Assembly: GCA_964590645.1 (NCBI GenBank)
Contig: CAZPYJ010000021.1
Coordinates: forward strand, 1 to 64,000
Direction of reading: 5' to 3'
DNA: 64,000 bases
From: JAGNHN01 sp964590645
Lineage (GTDB): Bacteria; Bacteroidota; Bacteroidia; Bacteroidales; JAGNHN01
In this document: one piece after another, positions 58,855-64,000 of the stretch
Numbering within the stretch: the first letter of the stretch is position 1
Layout: each line of letters starts with the position of its first letter
Translations under genes and position numbers: made by a program
Notes under the pieces: generated by a model
Seen by the model: only the letters and a program-made list of their open reading frames with translations
Database searches by the model: none
What the model was told of the DNA's origin: nothing

Positions 58855-60986
58855 AGCTTCTCTTTGAAATAGCGTTCGATCACACGGTGCAAATGCGCCC
58901 GGTCTTTCCCCCTGACATTGTGTTCGTGGCCGGGATAGACAAAGTAGTCCACCATTTTTCCGGCTTCAATACACGATTGAACAAAGCGCAGGCTGTGTTG
59001 CCATACCACCACCGGATCCATCGTCCCGTGAATGATCAGCAGCTCTCCGTCCAGCTTATCGGCATACTCCATCAGGTTTGAAGCCTTGTAGCCCTCCGGA
59101 TTCTCCCGGGGGGTATCCATATAGCGTTCTCCATACATCACCTCGTAATACTGCCAGTCGATGACGGGTCCACCGGCCACCCCTGCTTTGAAGACGCCCG
59201 GGTTTTTCAGCATCATCGAAATGGTCATAAATCCTCCGTAACTCCAGCCGTTCACCCCGATGCGGGTGGTATCCACAAAGGGCAGGGATCTCAGATAAGC
59301 AATGCCCTGCATCTGATCTTCCACCTCCACTTTGCCACATTCTCTGAAAATAGCTTGCTCGAAAGCCAGTCCGCGCCCCGCCGAGCCCCGGTTGTCGAGG
59401 GTAAAAACAATATACCCCTGCTGTGCCAGATAATTCAGAAAAAGGCCTGCACCTCCCAACCAGGAGTTGGTGATCAGCTGTGCGTGAGGGCCGCCATACA
59501 CATAAACCAATACCGGGTACTGCTGCGCAGGATCAAAGTCGGGAGGAAGGATCATACGGGAATACAATTCCGTGCCGTCCTGGGCCTGAAGGGTAAAAAT
59601 GCGTGTTTCGCCCAGGGCATAGCCTTCCAGGGGGTCCTTGTTCTCGCGCAAGACTTCCACCAGGCTGCCATTCTGATCGAGCAAAAGGTATTCCCTGGCC
59701 ACCTCTGTATTGCTGTACACATCAAAGAAATAAGCCTTGTCCTCCCGCAACACCACAGAATGCGTTCCAGGGGCATAGGTCAGTTTTCGGGGGCTTCTTT
59801 TCTTAAGGTCTATCGCGTAGAGATGCTTCTCGAGCGGACTTTCAGCCCTTGCCATAAAAAAGCACTGACGGCCTTTGGGATCAAAACCCAGAAAATCGGT
59901 GACCACCCAGGAACCGGATGTTAATGGGCGGATGAGCTTTCCATTGACATCATAGAGATAGAGGTGCTGATAGCCGTCTCTTTCGCTAAACCACACAAAC
60001 TGCTGAGGATTGCCGGGAACAAAGTGGAGCGGATGCTCAGGTTCCACATACTTCGGATCTTTTTCTTCCAGGATGGTATTCACATATTTCCCGGTGGCGG
60101 CTTCATAGCGATTCAGTTTCAGGTGATTCTGGTCGCGGTTCAGCAAGGCTACATAGAGATAGCGGCTTTCGGGCCCCCAGCTGACTGAAGTCAGGTACTG
60201 ATCCGCGGGTTCACCTGTTTCCAGAAAGAGGGTTTTTCCCGTTTGGGTATCAAAAATCCCAAGCTGCACTTCTTCGCTCACCTCCCCGGCCATAGGGTAG
60301 CGGGTATGGCTCACTTTTGCAATGCGACCGCTGACATCCACCAGGGGGTACTCGCTCACCATACGCTCGTCTTTGCGGTAGAATGCCAGCCTGGATCCGT
60401 CCGGCGACCAGAACGTGCCTTTGTCAATACCAAATTCCCGGCGATGCACCTCCTGTCCGTTCACAATACCTCCATTCGTATCGTGGCTCACTTCCCATTG
60501 CTGATCGGTGCCTGCGATAAAAAGGTTGTTTTCAATGGTGTAGGCCAGGCGCATCGAGCCTTTGTGCAAGTCGGTATTCTTGGCCTGATCCGGATAATTG
60601 ATCCCCTTCTTCGCCTGATTGCGGCTCAGGTCGTAGCTCCAGAGGGTATTTTTGTGATGAAAAAGAAAGACCGACTCGCTGATCCAGTCTAAGGAAGGAA
60701 AGCGCTTCAGCTCTTCTCCGCCAGCCGCAACAACGGCCTCAGAAAGTGCCGCTGTTTTCAGCAGGGTATCCCTCGATTCGGCATTCACCCTCCCGCGAAC
60801 CAAAACCCCCTCTTCCACAAAGGCATAGCTGTCGCTATTGCCCATCCAGGCCAGGTTCGTCATAGAAACGGGAAAGACATCCCGGTTCTGGAAAGCCGCA
60901 TCCTCGGGGGTCAATTGTTTTTGCTGGGCGAAGATGGAACTGAGCGCAAGGAGGCTTGCTAAAGCAAGCGTAATCTGGTTTTTCAT
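58851..60986 (-). CDS. S9 family dipeptidyl-peptidase IV-like peptidase
   Basis: A 711-aa exported serine peptidase with a signal peptide (MKNQITLALASLLALSSIFAQQ). The DPPIV N-terminal beta-propeller (about 30-470; FGIDKGTFWSPDGSRLAFYRKDER with the substrate-end-binding R-x-D/E region) is followed by the Peptidase_S9 hydrolase. The catalytic Ser is in GVNGWSYGGFM, Asp in HGTMDPVV and His in PGHEHNVRG. It should remove N-terminal dipeptides or tripeptides ending in proline from extracellular peptides. It differs from the lipoprotein S9 peptidase at 749 by lacking a lipobox and by having a full DPPIV propeller. Confidence 0.94.
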   Translation of the reverse strand: MKNQITLALASLLALSSIFAQQKQLTPEDAAFQNRDVFPVSMTNLAWMGNSDSYAFVEEGVLVRGRVNAESRDTLLKTAALSEAVVAAGGEELKRFPSLDWISESVFLFHHKNTLWSYDLSRNQAKKGINYPDQAKNTDLHKGSMRLAYTIENNLFIAGTDQQWEVSHDTNGGIVNGQEVHRREFGIDKGTFWSPDGSRLAFYRKDERMVSEYPLVDVSGRIAKVSHTRYPMAGEVSEEVQLGIFDTQTGKTLFLETGEPADQYLTSVSWGPESRYLYVALLNRDQNHLKLNRYEAATGKYVNTILEEKDPKYVEPEHPLHFVPGNPQQFVWFSERDGYQHLYLYDVNGKLIRPLTSGSWVVTDFLGFDPKGRQCFFMARAESPLEKHLYAIDLKKRSPRKLTYAPGTHSVVLREDKAYFFDVYSNTEVAREYLLLDQNGSLVEVLRENKDPLEGYALGETRIFTLQAQDGTELYSRMILPPDFDPAQQYPVLVYVYGGPHAQLITNSWLGGAGLFLNYLAQQGYIVFTLDNRGSAGRGLAFEQAIFRECGKVEVEDQMQGIAYLRSLPFVDTTRIGVNGWSYGGFMTISMMLKNPGVFKAGVAGGPVIDWQYYEVMYGERYMDTPRENPEGYKASNLMEYADKLDGELLIIHGTMDPVVVWQHSLRFVQSCIEAGKMVDYFVYPGHEHNVRGKDRAHLHRVIERYFKEKL

Positions 60987-61088
60987 TTTATCTGGTTTTG
61001 CCGCACGAAAATAGGAAAGGCGGAGAAAAGGGGAATCATTTTTTCCGTTTTCGGCTTCCAGATCGTCTGTTTAGGTACAATCAGCGAT

Positions 61089-61778
61089 ATGAAGCTCTTA
61101 AGCGATCTGCTTTGCCTGTTTTTTCCCCGTCACTGCCTCACCTGCGGAAACAGCCTCTTTCCTGAGGAAGAGGTCTTGTGTATGGGGTGCCGTTTCCATC
61201 TGCCCCGGACTTTTTTTGAGCACGACCCTGAGAATGTGGTCGCCCGGGCTTTCTGGGGCCGCATTCCCCTGGCAGCAGCCGGGGCAGCGTATCATTTTCG
61301 CAAAGGGAACCGGGTGCAGCAATTGTTGCACCGACTGAAATACCGGGGTGAGGCCCATATCGGTCTTTACCTGGGAAAGCTCTTGGGTGAAAGCATTCGA
61401 ACACATCCTGTTTTCAGCAAAGCTGATAAGATCATCCCCATTCCCCTGCATCCAAAGAAACTCCGTAAAAGAGGTTACAATCAGAGTGAACGCATCGCCA
61501 GGGGAGTAGCCGAGGTCACAGGAATCCCTGTAGATCTCTTCTGCCTTTGCCGGGTGCAGGCCAACCGTACCCAGACGAAGAAAGCGCGTTATGCCCGTTG
61601 GGAGAATGTTTCAGAAGTATTTGCCGTGGAAAAGCCTGAAAAAATCAGGGGAAAGCACATCCTGCTGATCGACGATGTGATCACGACCGGGGCCACGATG
61701 GAAGCGGCAGCCCAGAGCCTGCGTGATGCCGGGGCGGAGGCGGTGAGCCTGCTGGCTTTTGCCAGCACTTTCCGCTAA
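61089..61778 (+). CDS. ComF family phosphoribosyltransferase-like protein
   Basis: A 229-aa ComF-family protein. The N-terminal zinc knuckle has CLTCGNSLFPEEEVLCMGC (C-x2-C..C-x2-C). A double-zinc-ribbon-like linker follows, then the phosphoribosyltransferase-fold domain with IPIPLHPKKLRKRGYNQSE and the PRPP motif ILLIDDVITTGATME. In naturally competent bacteria ComF is needed for uptake of single-stranded DNA. No other competence gene is in the window, so its actual role here is open. The length is normal. Confidence 0.94.
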   Translation: MKLLSDLLCLFFPRHCLTCGNSLFPEEEVLCMGCRFHLPRTFFEHDPENVVARAFWGRIPLAAAGAAYHFRKGNRVQQLLHRLKYRGEAHIGLYLGKLLGESIRTHPVFSKADKIIPIPLHPKKLRKRGYNQSERIARGVAEVTGIPVDLFCLCRVQANRTQTKKARYARWENVSEVFAVEKPEKIRGKHILLIDDVITTGATMEAAAQSLRDAGAEAVSLLAFASTFR

Positions 61779-61869
61779 GAGTAAAGCGGATACAATTCCT
61801 TCCTTTTTCTTATTTTCGCCGTCGAACATACTGCCTGATATCCGGGGCAGCCTTTGCAACCAGGTTTCG

Positions 61870-64000
61870 ATGAAAGACTTCAAACTGATCAACAATTTGC
61901 TGGGATGGCTGGTATTTGCCATAGCCACCACCACTTATTTTCTCACGCTGGAGCCGACCGCAAGCTGGTGGGATTGCGGAGAATATATTACCACCGCTTA
62001 TAAGCTTCAGGTAGGACATCCTCCCGGAGCTCCGACCTTCCAGATGGTGGGACGCTTCTTTTCCCTTTTTGCTTTTGGAGATACGAGCCAGGTAGCCCTG
62101 ATGGTGAATGGGATGTCGGCCCTGAGCTCCAGTTTTTCCATCCTTTTTCTTTTCTGGTCCATCACCCTGCTGGGGCGGAAGTTCCTCCCGGAAGTGGGGC
62201 AGATGAGCCGCGGACAGAAGATTGCCCTCTTTGGCAGCGCTCTGGTGGGATCCCTGGCCTATACCTTCAGCGATACCTTCTGGTTCAGCGCCGTGGAAGG
62301 CGAGGTGTATGCAATGTCCAGCTTCTTCACCGCCCTGGTCTTCTGGATCATTCTGAAATGGGATACGGAAGCAGACCAGCCTGGCAGCAACCGCTGGCTT
62401 ATTCTGCTGGCTTATGTGATCGGATTGAGTATAGGGGTGCATTTGCTCAACCTGCTGGCCATACCGGCCATCGCCCTGGTTTACTACTACCGCAAGCATA
62501 AACCCACCAGCAAAGGAACCATCCTCACCCTGGGCATCAGTATGGTGCTGCTGGCCCTTATCCTATATGGGATTATTCCCTGGATCGTGGATCTTTCGGC
62601 CCGCTTCGAGCTGATCTTCGTCAATGGCTTTGGCCTGCCTTTCAACTCGGGCACCCTGATCTATTTCGCCCTGCTGATTGCCGGAATTCTCTATGGCCTC
62701 CGCTATGCTCACAGAAAAGGGAGAGCCCTGCTGCATACCGGTATCCTGGCTTTTATGTTCCTGCTCATCGGTTATTCTTCCTTTATGATGCTGATTATCC
62801 GCTCCAATGCAGATACCCCCATCGATCAGAACAATCCGGAAGATGCCATTGGACTGCTCTTTTACCTGAACCGTGAGCAATATGGAAGCAATCCTCTCTT
62901 CTACGGGCATTACTACAATGCCCCCCTGGATCCGCAAAATCCTTATAAAGACGGTTCTCCGGTTTACCGCAGAGATAAAGAACAGGGCAGGTATGTGGTG
63001 GTGGATGACCGCAAATCCAGTATCCCCAATTATGATTCCCGTTTTGAATCCATTTTCCCCCGAATGTGGAGCTCTCAGAAAAGCATTCACATCCGCGAAT
63101 ACGAAAGATGGGGAGGAGAAGGGGGCAAGCCGGTCAGGGTTACCAACCGGAACGGAGAAACGGAAGTGCTTTTAGCCCCTACAATGGGCCAGAACCTCCG
63201 CTATTTCTTCCGCTACCAGATCGGGCATATGTACTGGCGCTACTTTATGTGGAATTTTGCCGGCCGTCAGAACGATGTGCAGGGGCACGGCAGCCCCCAC
63301 GAAGGAAACTGGATCAGCGGGATCAAATTCCTCGATCAGGCTCGCCTGGGGAACCTGGACGCTTTTCCTGAAAACTGGAAAGACAACCCGGCCCACAACA
63401 AATTCTACCTGCTTCCCTTCCTGTTGGGGCTGGCCGGTATGGCTTTCCATTTCAAGCGAACAAAGCAGGGAGGACTGGTGGTGCTGATGCTCTTCCTGAT
63501 GACAGGACTGGCGATTATCGTCTATTTGAACCAATATCCTTATCAACCAAGGGAAAGGGATTATGCTTATGCAGGAAGCTTTTATGCTTTTAGTATCTGG
63601 ATAGGACTGGGAGTGATGGCCCTCTACGACAGCCTTAGAAAAATGATTAATCCCACGGTGGCCGCCACCGCCGCCACCGCCTTATCCCTCTTGCTGGTTC
63701 CAGCCCTGATGGCCAAAGATGGCTGGGACGACCACGACCGCTCCGGAAAATACTCCGCCCGGGATTTCGCCAAAGCCTACCTCAGCGCCTGTGAGCCCAA
63801 TGCCATCCTGATCACCAATGGCGACAACGATACCTTCCCGCTCTGGTATGCTCAGGAGGTGGAAGGCTTCCGCACAGATGTAAGGGTAGTCAACTTTATG
63901 CTCGCCTCCGGCAGTTGGTATATCCATCAGCTGAAGAACAAGGTGTACGAATCCGACCCCATTCCGATGAGCCTCACCAAGGCCCAATATGAAAGAGGAA
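61870..64000 (+). CDS. DUF2723 membrane protein (GT-C-like), truncated by window end
   Basis: The frame is open from ATG 61870 to the last base (710 codons visible); members of this family are usually above 1000 aa, so the C-terminus lies outside. It is polytopic with about 11 helices. The N-terminus has TYFLTLEPTASWWDCGEYITTAYKLQVGHPPGAPTFQMVGR (words WDCGEYI, GHPPGAP). The acidic D-C-G-E in the first loop and the HPPGAP motif are the DUF2723 signature and resemble the catalytic loop of protein O-mannosyltransferase-like GT-C enzymes. Later NQYPYQPRERDYAYAGSFYAFSIWIG and TNGDNDTFPLWYAQEVEG are also family motifs. It probably transfers a sugar from a lipid carrier to exported protein or polymer; that is inference. 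Confidence 0.92.
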   Translation, partial: MKDFKLINNLLGWLVFAIATTTYFLTLEPTASWWDCGEYITTAYKLQVGHPPGAPTFQMVGRFFSLFAFGDTSQVALMVNGMSALSSSFSILFLFWSITLLGRKFLPEVGQMSRGQKIALFGSALVGSLAYTFSDTFWFSAVEGEVYAMSSFFTALVFWIILKWDTEADQPGSNRWLILLAYVIGLSIGVHLLNLLAIPAIALVYYYRKHKPTSKGTILTLGISMVLLALILYGIIPWIVDLSARFELIFVNGFGLPFNSGTLIYFALLIAGILYGLRYAHRKGRALLHTGILAFMFLLIGYSSFMMLIIRSNADTPIDQNNPEDAIGLLFYLNREQYGSNPLFYGHYYNAPLDPQNPYKDGSPVYRRDKEQGRYVVVDDRKSSIPNYDSRFESIFPRMWSSQKSIHIREYERWGGEGGKPVRVTNRNGETEVLLAPTMGQNLRYFFRYQIGHMYWRYFMWNFAGRQNDVQGHGSPHEGNWISGIKFLDQARLGNLDAFPENWKDNPAHNKFYLLPFLLGLAGMAFHFKRTKQGGLVVLMLFLMTGLAIIVYLNQYPYQPRERDYAYAGSFYAFSIWIGLGVMALYDSLRKMINPTVAATAATALSLLLVPALMAKDGWDDHDRSGKYSARDFAKAYLSACEPNAILITNGDNDTFPLWYAQEVEGFRTDVRVVNFMLASGSWYIHQLKNKVYESDPIPMSLTKAQYERG

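Noticed and set aside
749..60986. The two S9 peptidases as duplicates of one another
   Set aside because: They differ in N-terminal domain type, lipobox and motif sequences (GGSYGGY against GWSYGGF), so they are separate subfamilies and not a local duplication.

Overview
The window comes from a member of the phylum Bacteroidota, most likely an environmental lineage such as the Saprospiria; the phylum is secure, the class is a guess. The evidence is a secreted protein with a type IX secretion (T9SS) C-terminal sorting domain, lineage-restricted families (DUF4292, DUF4837, DUF2723), an atpBEFHA-G cluster without atpDC, the yceD-rpmF-plsX-fabH operon, and many copies of the Bacteroidota -7 promoter element TAnnTTTG. 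About 55 genes are called. No tRNA, rRNA, CRISPR array or prophage was seen.

Layout. 1-750 is a non-coding mosaic of palindromes. 749-8174 carries mostly minus-strand cell-surface and secreted proteins (S9 peptidase lipoprotein, NTF2-like protein, porin-like barrel, S41 protease, T9SS cargo, ferritin). 8249-13336 is the minus-strand ATP synthase operon. 13489-15134 holds two small coiled-coil membrane proteins and a LolA-like protein. 15305-21019 holds a NhaD-type antiporter, a DUF418 protein, a polysaccharide flippase and a MalY/PatB aminotransferase. 21154-29993 holds glnS, a 1077-residue iron-sulfur flavoprotein fusion, a GNAT acetyltransferase and the lipid-initiation operon. 30162-31566 is an intact IS110-family (IS1111-type) element. 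leuS, a polytopic membrane protein and yicC-gmk-nadD follow.

38353-50505 is the most distinctive region. One plus-strand operon encodes a cytosolic hybrid histidine kinase, an HPt protein, an NtrC-type sigma-54 activator, a PapD-like periplasmic chaperone, a DUF4402 subunit and an outer-membrane usher-like protein. It is flanked on the opposite strand by DUF4402 pilin-like genes. These have sigma-54-like promoters and, about 90 bp upstream, inverted repeats that look like activator sites. I read it as a self-contained, phosphorelay-controlled chaperone-usher fibre system. Two of the flanking subunit genes share 486 bp of perfect identity as direct repeats 10.4 kb apart, and a third has decayed by internal deletion.

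50785-58854 is a cell-envelope block: dut, an NDP-sugar pyrophosphorylase, a TPR lipoprotein, a DUF4292 lipoprotein, an EnvC-like protein, tatA, a LysM lytic transglycosylase and DUF4837. An S9 dipeptidyl-peptidase, a comF gene and a truncated DUF2723 membrane protein close the window.

The second highlight is the IS element. A structured RNA downstream of its transposase has two internal loops whose strands match the insertion target and the element's own ends. This allows a bridge RNA to be proposed directly from the sequence, together with the target site, a palindromic intergenic repeat split by the insertion.
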